DNA of 64,000 nt from Persicaria tinctoria (lineage: Eukaryota; Streptophyta; Magnoliopsida; Caryophyllales; Polygonaceae), in contig JBANSL010000004.1 of the NCBI GenBank assembly GCA_037127255.1, forward strand, positions 49,983,702 through 50,047,701, written 5' to 3'. The notes below the pieces were generated by a model, which saw only the letters and a list, made by a program, of their open reading frames with translations, was not told the DNA's origin and made no database searches. Shown piece after piece: positions 12,201-26,303 of the stretch. A program made the position numbers and the translations under genes. Each line of letters begins with the position of its first letter. Position 1 is the first letter of the stretch.

Positions 12201-14743
12201 CGAGATATGCAGAATAAACATAGGAATTATCACATGTATGAACAATGTACGAGTATGGTACGCACATCTACTAATCAGGTCAAATGCAGCATGGCGAGGT
12301 ATATCATAACAATTAGATTAAGCATCATGCGAGAGCACATAGGAGCAGTATGGTAACTATCACATCGGACAATAATAATCAAATACCAGGTTAAGAATGA
12401 CATGTAATCATATGACGAGATACATTTAGAAAGTATAGGTCCTACATGATGCTAGTGATACATGATGTGATACAAGCATAGTCATGAGTCATTTAAAGAG
12501 TTCAACATAATATTTAGGATAGCAAGAGGAAAATCACAGAGTAACAAGAATGACATCACGAGCGACAAATCATAATCATGCTAGGAATGAACCATCATAG
12601 GACACATGTAATGACACGATAGTTATCAAATCATAGAACAAATACATCATGTCATCATTTAGCGAGTCATATTGGAAATCATAAGCCCTACAGGATACTA
12701 CTAGCACATATCGAATCATGACCACAATCAAGGTAACTCGACTAAATTCATTCTAACATTCATGCGTCATGCATATACGAAATGATATAACGTGGTGTGT
12801 GATCATGCGAGGTGTCAAGTCATACATCTATGCCAGCACAAGAGGAATTCATAACGTAATAGGGAAACACTACCGAGTGATAACATGTAAGCACGCTATG
12901 ATAAACCATCATCGAAAGCAATCGATCATCGAATTCAACATCAATCTAATTTGCATGAGTAAGACATTAAAGATGATAGAAAGAGTGAAGGATCACACTA
13001 TCAGGGACCTAGCTCAAGAGAGAATCAGCAATAATGCAAGCAAGGTATAAATTCGCACAAGTCACAACCAAGGATCCTACATGATGCTAATGGCATAACA
13101 TGACATTTGATACATACATGCACTCAATTAACTAACACAACGATGTGTAAGAAATAACGTTAACATGGTCCATCGATATAGAAGCATGGGAGGGATCTAG
13201 CGATTCATAATACAAGCCTGCGCAACGAAGCAATATGACTAGCATACGGGGCATGTGCTCCAAATCAACAACCACTCGGATAAGGCATGCATTTACCCAG
13301 ATATCGCTTCAAATAGAAGGATCAAAATAAAAACTACTAATTTAGTCGTTCATGCTGAGGAGATCATCTTATGACATTCATACAAAGGCAGTTCATCACA
13401 CTACCATGGACCTGATCCGGGAGGAAGCAATAATCACATAGTCTCATATCATGACATTCATGCTTCTAATCAATCAGTAGTACGATCATTACAATAGTCC
13501 AATTAAAGATGCGAAGACAACACATAATCATGACAAGAAGCGAGATGCAATATGAGACCTAAGCAATGTGACCAACATGGATAAAGAATGACATACAACC
13601 ACGAATTTTACATTAAGGATCATCATCATAACATGTATTGGGAATTACGTATCATATAGGGCATGTTGACATCAAGTTGTAGCACGTATCAATTAAGGAA
13701 CTTGCTTCATCAGGGTATCAAAATTTAACGATCACACTATCATGAACCTAGTAGAGTAAAATCATGCAGCTCACACTTCCATTCAATCTTACGATCAATA
13801 GGCCAAGCAAACATGCTACGACAACATATGATCATGGTAGAAGCCAAGACATAACACAAGACCTAAGCAATGTAATCAATCATAGATGCAACAACGTGAG
13901 TAGCTTTTTACCAATGGTCATTCATAGGGTACATGCCAAAGATTACAAAATTATGTCATGCAATTCAGAGAGAGTCACAATTACAACCGGACACAGATCC
14001 CTAAGGGCAACCATTGACTTTTCCCAACCGACTCATCACTCCTCTTTCCCGTGGGACTTTGGTACGACTCTTGTGGTAGGAAAACACTGGTTAATCATCA
14101 TAAAAATCAAGAAAGACATCCTCATAAACACCTTACTCTCGACTCAAAATGACATCAAGAACTACCTTTCAATACTCACTCAAACCACCTTTATATCCAT
14201 ACATGTTTCCGACACAATGTGTTTACCGACCCGATTCCCCGTGGAAGACACTGACATCTGGGAGGAAGACTCGATAGAACATAGTTGAAGGGTTGTTTCA
14301 CACAAGCTTGACTTGACCATATAGAAATAAAGGTACTCCCGCTATCCCGTTTGCACAAGTAAGTCAATACACATTTCATAGTTAGGGCATCCAAATCAAA
14401 TCTCTAGCATAGCAAGCATTCAGCACATAATCAGTTAATAACACTCATAATGATCTCATTTGATTCTCTCAACCCATCTGTAAAGAACAAGCTGATATTT
14501 CGCCTACCGTTCCCAACTACACCCAATAGGGGTGGTCTATCGCCTTTACTACCCACTCGTGTCCCCGTTTGGTCGGTTTTTTTTTCTCTTTTATTACAAG
14601 TCGAGTTCATTACTTAGTCCAATTTAGGTTAGGCGTCTTAAGTTCATTTTGCCCCTTTAAAACACTTTCAAATACTTTGAAATTCACGGGCGGTTTTCCA
14701 AAACATACACTCGACCCTTGTGTACCCGAATTGCACAACCTCA

Positions 14744-14755
14744 GCTCTGATACCA
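14744..14755 (-). other. Primer binding site (initiator tRNA-Met type), array A
   Basis: The plus strand reads GCTCTGATACCA, four bases from LTR A3; the minus strand is TGGTATCAGAGC, the standard complement of plant initiator tRNA-Met. The copy at 6460-6471 is identical. This fixes the orientation as minus. Confidence 0.9.
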
Positions 14756-14759
14756 TCTT

Positions 14760-16691
14760 TGTAACGGCCCAGAATAATGATTTCCGGGTTACGTTTCAAG
14801 GGATGAAAACCCTTGTTCGGATCTTGCAATCCAGGTACGGGTCGAGGTTTTAAAGTCATTTTAAGGTTAGTGGAAAGAGGGATTTCAAACCCTAAAAGTC
14901 ACGAAGGGTCGTTGGGTACCCTTAACCTATCTTAAGACTATGTCGCGAAATTCAATTCAAATGAAAGTAAAGCGGAAGCCAGGTTAAGATACAAATTTCA
15001 CGACAAAGCCGGGTCAAAACCAAATCATAAGCGAGTGATTACCATTTTACCAAGTTAGAATATTAGCTAGGTTCTTCGATTCGCTAAAGAGTTTCCCGTC
15101 ACAGAAGCAAGGAGCAAACAATATCTGCAGAAAATACCTTAAAAAAAAGAACGGGGAAAGGAGTCAGATCGAGCCACTCATGCGGGACCGGTAGTCCTCG
15201 CTGAGGCCACATAGTATGTGCTATACCTAATAAAGATGCTCTAATGCAGTACGAAATTCAAACACACTAGCATGCTCCTAGTTCATAATAATGTGCAGAA
15301 ATACTGTAAAGGGCCCAAGACACTGCCAAGTGGCATATCCCTCTCCTACCTCCACCCCTTCCGATACGTGGAGACTGGCCAGCTCGTGAATGCATTCAAT
15401 CATAATCGGGCAGCACGCATGCCTAACCCGCTCCACAATAAAGCCCGCAGGCATATCATAATATAAGGAAGTTCATGACTCGATTGACTCAGGGTACCCG
15501 ATGAGGCTGGGCTACCCTATGACCCTAACAAAGACTCTAGGACTATCACAGATAACGGCCGTTCTGTTTCAAATGCATGAAGTAAACAGATGCTCAATCA
15601 ATTAGTGCAACCTAAACATGATACTACATGGCATGCTTTTATGCATATGCAACACCTAAGATAAAATGCAACAACAGGCATGAATCTCCAACCTGAGTAA
15701 GCCCCCTAGGGAACTTACCTGAGAATGCAGAACAGTAATTAACACAATCAAGGGCCCAAACGCAAGTCCAAAAGCAATCCAACCGCAATACACACCTATC
15801 ATCAAGCCATTTCTATAAGCTACTGAACCAACATTCTCACACACACGAACCGAAGTTCTCAACATACTCAAAACCAACCGATAGTGAAACCGTTTTCCAA
15901 AACCCTTCCGATATTTCAACAACCTAAATCATTTCATTTCCAATCAAACCCATCGATAAATCTTACCAACAATATTTCCAAACTCTTAAATATCAAGTTA
16001 CGTCAACTCATATTCAAAACATTTTCTCAAATTATAATTGGCTAAAACCCATTTACAAACATTAAATCTTTAATCAACTGATAAATTTATACGATTAAAA
16101 TAATTCCGTCATTAATCATTTAAATCCTTAAAACCAATCTCTCAAAATCACATTTTAACATCACATAACAACCTTTTCCAAATAACAATACTTCGAAAAC
16201 AACTTAAAATATATATGTAATAAATTCAGAATTTAATATTTCCAAAGGAAGGACCGAATTATATAAGGGTATAGCAAATACACATAACGCATTCATATAT
16301 ATAATGAATAGCAACAATAACAAACCATCCCCCAAGCCTAATCTCCCAAAACCGGTTTCAAGGCCCAACCCGAGAGGAAACCCAGCCCAATAGAGGAAGA
16401 AAGAAAAAAAAAAAAAAGAACCCAATCCATCTGAAAGAAAGAAAAGAAAGAATAGGGCCAGCCCCACACGCCCGTCTCCCTCTAGCTCGGAACAAGGCTC
16501 TCTGCTCGCCTACGTCGGAAAACGGAGAGGAAGGAAGGGGAAATCCAGGCTCCGGCGGACTCCTTTCCATCCCAAACCTCGCCCTTTCTGACCGACTTGG
16601 GATTCCGACAAGACCCGACCAATCAGAATTAAAACGACAGTAAGGAGGAAGGAGGAAGAGAAAGATTACCGAGGTCGTGAGATTCCGATTC
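14760..16691 (-). repeat. LTR A3, left part
   Basis: It matches LTR A2 from its TGTAACGGCCCAGA start to the target site GATTC (16687-16691), where element B is inserted. The remainder of this LTR resumes after 26308. Confidence 0.9.
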
Positions 16692-18974
16692 TGTAACGGC
16701 CCGGGATTATGATTCCCAGGTTACGTTTCGAGGGATAAAACCCCCCGTTAGGACCTTGCGCCCCGAGTACAGGTTGAAGGTTTCAAAACTTACTTTAATG
16801 TTTTCAAGGGGGGATTTCATACCCAAAATCGAAGGGATCGTTGGAATCCCCGGGGAAGTCCCCTGTACCTGTCGTAATCTAAGCGCGGAAATCAGAAATC
16901 ATGCGACTAGCGGAAACAAGTATAATACAAAATTGTGCCACGGCAGAGCCGAGTCAAAACGGAGTCAAAAGTATAAAGCCAAAATATAATCAGAGTCCAG
17001 TGAAGTCTACACTCCAGCGCTCACTCTCCGCCGACAAAATGACCCGCGCAAATAGGCAAACAACACCGATAGGATGAACATAGATAATACCTAAAAAAAT
17101 TGATATGGGGCGGGATCAGATCGATGCCCACTTCTCTGCATCCCAACCATAAGCACACATATACGCTAATCCTAATAAAGATGCTTCTAGATGCATGGCG
17201 GAATATTAACACACTAACATGCTCCTAAGATCAAATGCATAATAATAATAAGGCCTTAGCACAGAATACCAAGTGGTATATCCCTCTCCTACCTCCACCC
17301 CTTCCGATAGGTGGAGACTGGCCAGCTCGTGAATGCATTCATTCATAATTGGGCGGCACGCATGCCTAACCCGCTCCACAATAAAGCCCGCAGGCATATC
17401 ATAATAAAAGGAAGTGCATGACTCGATTGACTCAGGGTACCCGATGAGGCTGGGCTACCCTATGACCCTAGCAAAGACTCTAGTTACTTCACAGATAACG
17501 GCCGTTCTGTTTACATACGCATAAAGAAATAGGATGCTCAACGTAGATGCAGCCTAGCATGGTACTACATGGCATGCTGATCATGAATGCAACACCTAGT
17601 ATATCATGCACCTATAGCAGGGAATCACTCTATTCAATCTGAGTAAGCTCCGAAGAGACTTACCTGGTATCGCAGAACAGCGAAAGGCAATCAACCAGGC
17701 AATATGAATCCAACACGTCACAAATGATCACCTAACAAGTATAAGTACATGTATGAGTCTATCTCTAAGGCACACAAAGCATAGAATTATCACACATATA
17801 ACTTCACAACTTAACATAACAACCGTCACATCATCATTTCCATAATATCAACTTTATCTCGTAATCTATCATCTCAACATCTCACAAGCATACTCAATAT
17901 AATTCTCCAATTCACCAACTTAGGATAATCCCCATTTCATACTTAACCAATTTGCATGCCATCATTTCAAAATCTTACTTAGCATATAATTGCACATCTT
18001 CATCATAAACATCTAACATTTAACCACAATAATAAATCACCACAATATCACATATTAAATCTCAAACAACATCTTATATTTTAACCCTAATAATAATACA
18101 TACTACTTCTAACATCTTTTATTTTAACATCTTTATAAAATATTTATAAAATCCCAACCATATCCATTTAATCAAATCACCCCTTTTAAATTACTGACCA
18201 ACCTTACTTTATTTTAATGGTGGAAAGGAAGGGGAAGGAGGGAGAAGAGCCCATTACCGGAGTTCTCGGAGAAAACAGGGAGGAAGAAAACGAGGAGAGG
18301 TGGTGGCAGCGGCGGTGCTCCGGGGGCTGCTGGCGGCGACGGCGGAGCCTCGCGGGGAGGAGGTGGTGCGGCAGGTGTGGCGGCGGGAATGGGAAAGAGG
18401 GAGGGAGAGTGTACCGAGAGAGGAGGGAGAGGGGGGGAGTAGCAATGGGTATGTGGGTTTACAAAAATCTGATTTTTCAATGGTCAAATTGCACATAAAA
18501 GGTCCATTTTTTTTTGTGAAGAGTGAGGTATTGTTTGTTTGCCAAAATAAGGGGGTCAAAGAGTGGGGGAAGGAAAGGAGAGGATAAGATTTTACTATAA
18601 TTAGGAGGTGATGAGTTGGATTAGGATAAGAGAAAGCAAAAAGAGAGGGAGGGGAGGTGAGGATAAGATTTTACTATAATTAGGAGGTGATGAGTTGGAT
18701 TAGGATAAGAGAAAGCAAAAAGAGAGGGAGGGGAGGTGAGGATAAGATTTTACCATAATTAGGAGGTGATGAGTTGGATTAGGATAAGGATTCGGAATAT
18801 GACGGAATTGAGAGCTCGGGTCGGGGATTTAAATTTCCGCTGATTGATCGTTCAAAACCGAAATGAAAGACGGAATTGATTTTTAAATCGGAAAATTTGG
18901 GTCGGAATTTATTTTAAATTCATTTTGATTTTCTTCTTCCGAAAATTAATATTTTAAAAATCCGAGCCTTTACA
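16692..18974 (-). repeat. Element B, left LTR (2283 bp)
   Basis: It starts TGTAACGGCCCGGGATTATG and ends AAATCCGAGCCTTTACA. It contains a GC-rich patch near 18220-18450, which creates overlapping spurious ORFs, and a 79-bp tandem repeat near its right end. Confidence 0.95.
18582..18798. repeat. 79-bp tandem repeat in LTR B, about 2.7 copies
   Basis: Units start at 18582, 18661 and 18740 with GGATAAGATTTTAC; the third unit has one C for T change. The same array is at 25911-26127 in the other LTR, so it predates the insertion. Confidence 0.95.
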
Positions 18975-21900
18975 TCATCCACCTCTAAAAACAAGTCTCG
19001 TCCCCGAGACTAAAACCATTCTAAAGTGGGGATGAAGTTGGAATTGGTGAGTCCAAGGATCACGTCATCGATCCCGTAAGTACCTCATAAGTGCCCCCAT
19101 GAGATCTCACAGTACCGTCGTCATGATCATAATACTCCCAATCGGTCGTAGTAAGGATGTGGTAGGGGCCCCTACCACACCCCACTCCGACTCCTCAGGC
19201 ATACCATAACTCAAAACCATCATGACATCTCCGCTAGGTCTTAGCAAGCGATCTACAGGTGCCCCCATACATGCTTGTATCCACTTCGTGGGGCGTCATA
19301 ATGAAAGCTCGGGTTGGAATAGTTTTCTCAAAATCTATGTCCCTTTTTAAATCACCATTTGATATTCTTTAAATTCGATATTAAACACGGCATTCCCAAA
19401 TTTCCCAATCATTCTACATCCACCTCTAAAGGCTAATCCCGCATTCTCTTCCTAGGTTCCAAGTCTGAATCAGATTCATCAATTCTGTTCTATCATACTA
19501 GCAATTCCAATTCAAGGCATCATGTAACATATCAATCGTATAACATAGCAATCATATCACGCGTTCATAAACAGATCACATTCATGTCAAGGATAGTCAC
19601 ATATAATAACAGATCTAGCTTAGCATCGCACATAGTAGGATTCATCATATCATATCACCAAAAGATGCACCTCATATCAATCAGATAAGCATATCGTACT
19701 TACGCTAACTACCAGACATCATCACATTAGAGGCAAACAGGTATTTCCACCCACTAGTATTTCATCAAGCTTAGGGATAACTATTGTTAGTACTAACAGC
19801 TAACTATTGTCTATGACGATACTTCAAGGAATTATCATCATCTATAGCATAGAACTAGCACCAAACACGGCCCCCAAGTAAAGCACACATTAGATCACAT
19901 CCTCAATAGAATCTGTCTATAACTACCAATCATGACAAGACACGACCACTACCCATCATCTGTTGCATTAAGATCGACTTCACCTAGGTCCACTAACTCA
20001 ATCCAATACCAGTTTTAACTATCATTGCATCCCGCTCATACACAGACCCTCTAGCCTCCCAACAATCCGCAATCAAGGCCAATTATCTAATCCAACTACT
20101 AGGTATTTCAACCCTCACGCCATCAAGCCATCTAAGGGTCAATCTGCTTCAATGCCCCAATCTCAAGTCCTAATCTTCACCTTCTACGAGAAATCTCAAG
20201 TCCTCTATTGAATCGCTCTCACAATCAATCTAGACGCTTCTTAAAATCTCGCTTACTCTTCATAGGCTCTCAAGCCTCTGCCTGACCATAATCTCCCCAA
20301 AGAGACATCTCAAATCACCTCTCTAACCTGATCACACTTTCCGCACCACTAATCACTCTCACTAGCCATCCACCTCTAAGAACTCAACTCATACATATCA
20401 TCTCACACATGATATTCCCGACCAACTCTCACACGGAAACCCAGCTAGTGCTACTCCCAACCACGAATCACCAAGACCCTCATCACCCGCACCTATCCTC
20501 AATGACCAACCGCTGATTCTATCTACGTACTTGTCCCATACCGAATCTCACGAACCCTAAACATCCATGACTCCTCAGCCGGCCTATTCTAGATTCTCGT
20601 CTCAGTATATTCCCAAATTTCCTCATCCTAAATCGTGATAAACCTTAACCTTTTGAAATCCTCAAGTCGTCCTACTTCTTAACCATTCCACCTTACCGCC
20701 CCAAGCCCTCTTTTACCGATCATCATTTCCGTAGAGTCCCTAGATCGTCCTCATCCGAGTTTCCCAATTATCGCAACTTAGCCAACTCTCTAAAACATTC
20801 TTCCCCTAGTGTTCGCAATACTTATGATTTGCCAATTTCCCAATTTCATGCTCAAAATCTCCCTATCTCGACCTCAAACCCACAATCTTACGAGAAATCT
20901 CAACGACATTCTTGCCTAACTACCAGCCCTTCCTCGAGATTCATCTCACGCCCTCAAATACCTCAATAGCTACAATAACATCCACTCACAACTCTCGATT
21001 CATTCCCTAACCTAAAATCCTCCAACAACGCATCTAGAAATTCCTTCACTAACGAATTCTCCAAGCACTACCAATCGTATCGAGAAAAATTCCCAAATAC
21101 TCATCACGCGTACATCCTTGATATGAACAACCTAACACCCGAGATCGATAATTTCCCAAACAACTTTGTACTACTCTTCCTTAGCGATTCCTCAACCTCA
21201 GCCTTTACCAAGATCGCTCCCAATCACCACACATACAACCTAGTCCCAATTTCCACGATTTATTAGACATTCCTTAACCGATCATCCTCAACGCTGCCCA
21301 CCTATAGAACTACACTGACTACCTATACTCACACCCACTCTCAAGGTCGCCCAAATGAACTAGTCTAGACCTCAGCCAACCACCCTTCTATGCCACGTGC
21401 TCACACCACACACCCACGACCTACCGACACATCTTGCTAGGATCTATCCCTCGAAATCTCGCCACGCTAACTCCACTCCTCACCTAAGACCTACCTGGAA
21501 GCTCAAATATACTCATTGACCACTATCTCTGACAAGTCATAACTCACTCGACTCTACCCAAGCTAACACATCCTTCATGCACTCCATCTCGCACAACCAA
21601 TGACCACCTCGAAGACCTCAATCTACCTGCCATTTCCTGATCCGTCTCACCAAGGACTCACTCGACTCGTGCACAAGAAGGAAACATCATCACCTATATA
21701 ACTCATAACCGATTTACTAGCAGGTCAATGCGCGTAAGCATAAAGGCACATCATCACAGACACAAGTTAGTCAGACAAATATTCACTACCAGCTCAGCAT
21801 ATCAGTCATCACACATCCATTTAGTCAGCTCCAAGCCTATCGCACGACATCAATTCCAATTCGCGTAGGAGAGAACGTCACTTTTTGAGTCATCTAGGAG

Positions 21901-24020
21901 GATTACGTCCGCAACCGCCATCTTCGAAAGGCGCTCGTCCTTTGGTGACGTCGATTCTAGGGTCCATGGGCCCACCACGCTTCCGTTGCGCCACTCTGAT
22001 GCCATTCGATCGCTTGTTTTCTTTTCTATGTCGATGTCCATCAAGGGGATCGCGAGGGGTTAGAAGTTACGGAGATAGGGGAGAGACAAGGGAAGACGAC
22101 ACACACCCTCAAGGATTTCAGACATGCACCAAGACTAGGGACGACGAGATCGAAGATAGAATCCCAACCCGCGGATTACAATGATGCCCCTTTGGGTGTT
22201 CCATGAGGTTATAATTATGGCACACAAACACATAAAACTCACGAATATCTCAACAACATTGTTGCACACTAACATGTACCTATCTCAAGGAATATCGACC
22301 TATGAGTCCACAACACGTTCATCTAATCAAATTTTTCATGCACGCAAAACAAGCAAGTACCCTAACATTTCATTTACCAGTCATGCCTGACATATTAAGA
22401 TCATTTATACATGGACCGACAATGGACATATGCAGCATAAGTTATATATGACATAATGAGCATTATAGGATATCACATATACAATTCATTACTCATTTTA
22501 AGTGTACACATAAGCATATTAAGATGCACTCTAATAATCATGTCAGGTGATATGGTGAAGTCATTTGGGCATAACAATTATCACATCCAATACAAACATA
22601 TACATGTAGTATGACAAGTATGACACATAGATGCATGATGGTCAATAATTAGGAGATGTATATCCTACATGATACTATCGACACTCATTAAGAAAATACA
22701 TAGTCAATGAGGTTCAATTTGATTAACTTAACATACTCAGAATTTCGTTTCTCATGGCACCCATACAAAGAGGGTTAACCACACTATCATGGACCTAATT
22801 CAAGGGAGAGTAACAATGATGGGAATTCATAGATTCGACACATATATATTCGTTCATAAGTGCAATCATGCAAGTTATCAGACAAGTCATGCTGAAATAT
22901 ACTAACACATCAAGTCATACAATCACAAGAGGGGGGGCCTACTATTATAACCAAACAGAATTCTCTAAGGGCAATCACTGACTCATCATCCTGTTTCCCC
23001 GTGGGACGCTAGTATGACTCGCTCGGTATGACACAAGGACATTCACACTGTTTTCGAGATGAGAGGTATAATTTGTGTTTAGACTCTCGTGGTAAGAAGA
23101 CACATTTGACCAGTATAGGAATCGAGAAGGATAACTCCATAAGACAATCACTTCCAACTCGAAATTGTTTCATTGATCACCCTCCCTAAACACTCATGAA
23201 TTTCCCATATCCACACCCCCCCGGAAGTATCTAGTTGACTGACCCAAATTTTCCCGTGGAAGACACCAACCTAAGGTACGAGACTCAATAAAAGCATTGG
23301 TGGTGGGATACAAAACATGACTCGAAACGGGGAGAGCGGATGCTCTTCGACCCTTGCTAACATGCCTAAATGTTTTGGTGGGACGGTTGACGGAGTCAGA
23401 ATCGTCAGAGGTTTGAATTATGGGAGAGCTATTTCGACAAGACAGGAGTTCCAATGACATAAGAACAAGGTATTCTCCCACTATCCCGTTTGCACATTTA
23501 TTCAATACATGATTCAAGTCAAGGCATACTGATTAGTTCCCTACCCTAAGCACAATAGCACTCAACATGGAAGCATTAATCAACGTGATTAATATGATCC
23601 TCTTCAAGGAGGATCGCCCTCGGGCCCAGTCGGATATAGTGCCTATAATCACATAAATGATCTATGCCGTCCTTCGGGGGACGACTAACCGGAGGGGCAA
23701 ATACCTCACGGTCTCCTAACCCATTTTACTCCAACCCTCAAGTTCCTTGGAGTCTTCACAACCCATCTGTAAAAGAAGCTATTATTTTGCCTACCTTCCC
23801 CGAATTCTACATCCATAAGGGATGTCTATCGCATAGTCTCTACCCCACGAGATTGCCATTCATAATTGATTAATTTATACTTATGTCCAATCAAATTCAT
23901 TTTGCCCCTTGAAAACAATTTGGAACCCACTTGAAAATAATTTGAAAACCTTGGGCCATTTTCAAAACCACTTCAACCTATCATACTCGGATTGCAAAAC
24001 CTCGGCTCTGATACCACCTT
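18975..24020 (-). other. Internal region of element B, essentially non-coding
   Basis: About 5 kb with only short frames. The left end carries the polypurine tract (minus strand TTTTTAGAGGTGGATGA) and the AGTCTCG/CGAGACT hairpin. CATCCACCTCTAA recurs at 18976, 19417 and 20367. The plus strand is C/A/T-rich, especially 19900-21700. A short segment near 21850-22100 is slightly more gene-like and has a counterpart in array A at about 11700-11930, possibly a gag remnant. Confidence 0.75.
24005..24016 (-). other. Primer binding site of element B (initiator tRNA-Met type)
   Basis: The plus strand reads GCTCTGATACCA, four bases from the LTR; the minus strand is TGGTATCAGAGC. Confidence 0.9.
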
Positions 24021-26303
24021 TGTAACGGCCCGGGATTATGATTCCCAGGTTACGTTTCGAGGGATAAAACCCCCCGTTAGGACCTTGCGCCCCGAGTACA
24101 GGTTGAAGGTTTCAAAACTTACTTTAATGTTTTCAAGGGGGGATTTCATACCCAAAATCGAAGGGATCGTTGGAATCCCCGGGGAAGTCCCTTGTACCTG
24201 TCGTAATCTAAGCGTGGAAATCAGAAATCATGCGACTAGCGGAAACAAGTATAATACAAAATTGTGCCACGGCAGAGCCGGGTCAAAACGGAGTCAAAAG
24301 TATAAAGCCAAAATATAATCAGAGTCCAGTGAAGTCTACACTCCAGCGCTCACTCTCCGCCGACAAAATGACCCGCGCAAATAGGCAAACAGCACCGATA
24401 GGATGAACATAGATAATACCTAAAAAAATTGATATGGGGCGGGATCAGATCGATGCCCACTTCTCTGCATCCCAACCATAAGCACACATATACGCTAATC
24501 CTAATAAAGATGCTTCTAGATGCATGGCGGAATATTAACACACTAACATGCTCCTAAGATCAAATGCATAATAATAATAAGGCCTTAGCACAGAATACCA
24601 AGTGGTATATCCCTCTCCTACCTCCACCCCTTCCGATAGGTGGAGACTGGCCAGCTCGTGAATGCATTCATTCATAATTGGGCGGCACGCATGCCTAACC
24701 CGCTCCACAATAAAGCCCGCAGGCATATCATAATAAAAGGAAGTGCATGACTCGATTGACTCAGGGTACCCGATGAGGCTGGGCTACCCTATGACCCTAG
24801 CAAAGACTCTAGTTACTTCACAGATAACGGCCGTTCTGTTTACATACGCATAAAGAAATAGGATGCTCAACGTAGATGCAGCCTAGCATGGTACTACATG
24901 GCATGCTGATCATGAATGCAACACCTAGTATATCATGCACCTATAGCAGGGAATCACTCTATTCAATCTGAGTAAGCTCCGAAGAGACTTACCTGGTATC
25001 GCAGAACAGCGAAAGGCAATCAACCAGGCAATATGAATCCAACACGTCACAAATGATCACCTAACAAGTATAAGTACATGTATGAGTCTATCTCTAAGGC
25101 ACACAAAGCATAGAATTATCACACATATAACTTCACAACTTAACATAACAACCATCACATCATCATTTCCATAATATCAACTTTATCTCGTAATCTATCA
25201 TCTCAACATCTCACAAGCATACTCAATATAATTCTCCAATTCACCAACTTAGGATAATCCCCATTTCATACTTAACCAATTTGCATGCCATCATTTCAAA
25301 ATCTTACTTAGCATATAATTGCACATCTTCATCATAAACATCTAACATTTAACCACAATAATAAATCACCACAATATCACATATTAAATCTCAAACAACA
25401 TCTTATATTTTAACCCTAATAATAATACATACTACTTCTAACATCTTTTATTTTAACATCTTTATAAAATATTTATAAAATCCCAACCATATCCATTTAA
25501 TCAAATCACCCCTTTTAAATTACTGACCAACCTTACTTTATTTTAATGGTGGAAAGGAAGGGGAAGGAGGGAGAAGAGCCCATTACCGGAGTTCTCGGAG
25601 AAAACAGGGAGGAAGAAAACGAGGAGAGGTGGTGGCAGCGGCGGTGCTCCGGGGGCTGCTGGCGGCGACGGCGGAGCCTCGCGGGGAGGAGGTGGTGCGG
25701 CAGGTGTGGCGGCGGGAATGGGAAAGAGGGAGGGAGAGTGTACCGAGAGAGGAGGGAGAGGGGGGGAGTAGCAATGGGTATGTGGGTTTACAAAAATCTG
25801 ATTTTTCAATGGTCAAATTGCACATAAAAGGTCCATTTTTTTTTGTGAAGAGTGAGGTATTGTTTGTTTGCCAAAATAAGGGGGTCAAAGAGTGGGGGAA
25901 GGAAAGGAGAGGATAAGATTTTACTATAATTAGGAGGTGATGAGTTGGATTAGGATAAGAGAAAGCAAAAAGAGAGGGAGGGGAGGTGAGGATAAGATTT
26001 TACTATAATTAGGAGGTGATGAGTTGGATTAGGATAAGAGAAAGCAAAAAGAGAGGGAGGGGAGGTGAGGATAAGATTTTACCATAATTAGGAGGTGATG
26101 AGTTGGATTAGGATAAGGATTCGGAATATGACGGAATTGAGAGCTCGGGTCGGGGATTTAAATTTCCGCTGATTGATCGTTCAAAACCGAAATGAAAGAC
26201 GGAATTGATTTTTAAATCGGAAAATTTGGGTCGGAATTTATTTTAAATTCATTTTGATTTTCTTCTTCCGAAAATTAATATTTTAAAAATCCGAGCCTTT
26301 ACA
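24021..26303 (-). repeat. Element B, right LTR (2283 bp)
   Basis: It has the same length as the left LTR. Differences seen include C/T near 24190, C/T in AAGCGTGG, G/A in GCCGGGTC, G/A in AAACAGCACC and A/G in AACCATCAC. The duplicated tandem repeat is at 25911-26127. Confidence 0.95.

Larger units (their letters stand above)
9252..14759 (-). other. Internal region of array A, essentially non-coding
   Basis: About 5.5 kb without a gag or pol frame; the longest open frame (13764-14288, plus strand) has no known motif. The plus strand is very poor in G and rich in CAT/ATC words. It is clearly related to the interior of element B in several places, for example the GGAGATAGGGGAG neighbourhood at about 11870 and 22070. 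Such conserved non-coding interiors between long LTRs define large retrotransposon derivatives. CATCCACCTCTAA occurs three times (9253, 9852, 10992). Confidence 0.75.

Noticed and set aside
18214..18587. GC-rich overlapping frames in LTR B (repeated at 25543-25916)
   Set aside because: Open in several frames on both strands at once because of GC/GA-rich simple sequence inside the LTR; duplicated only because the LTR is.
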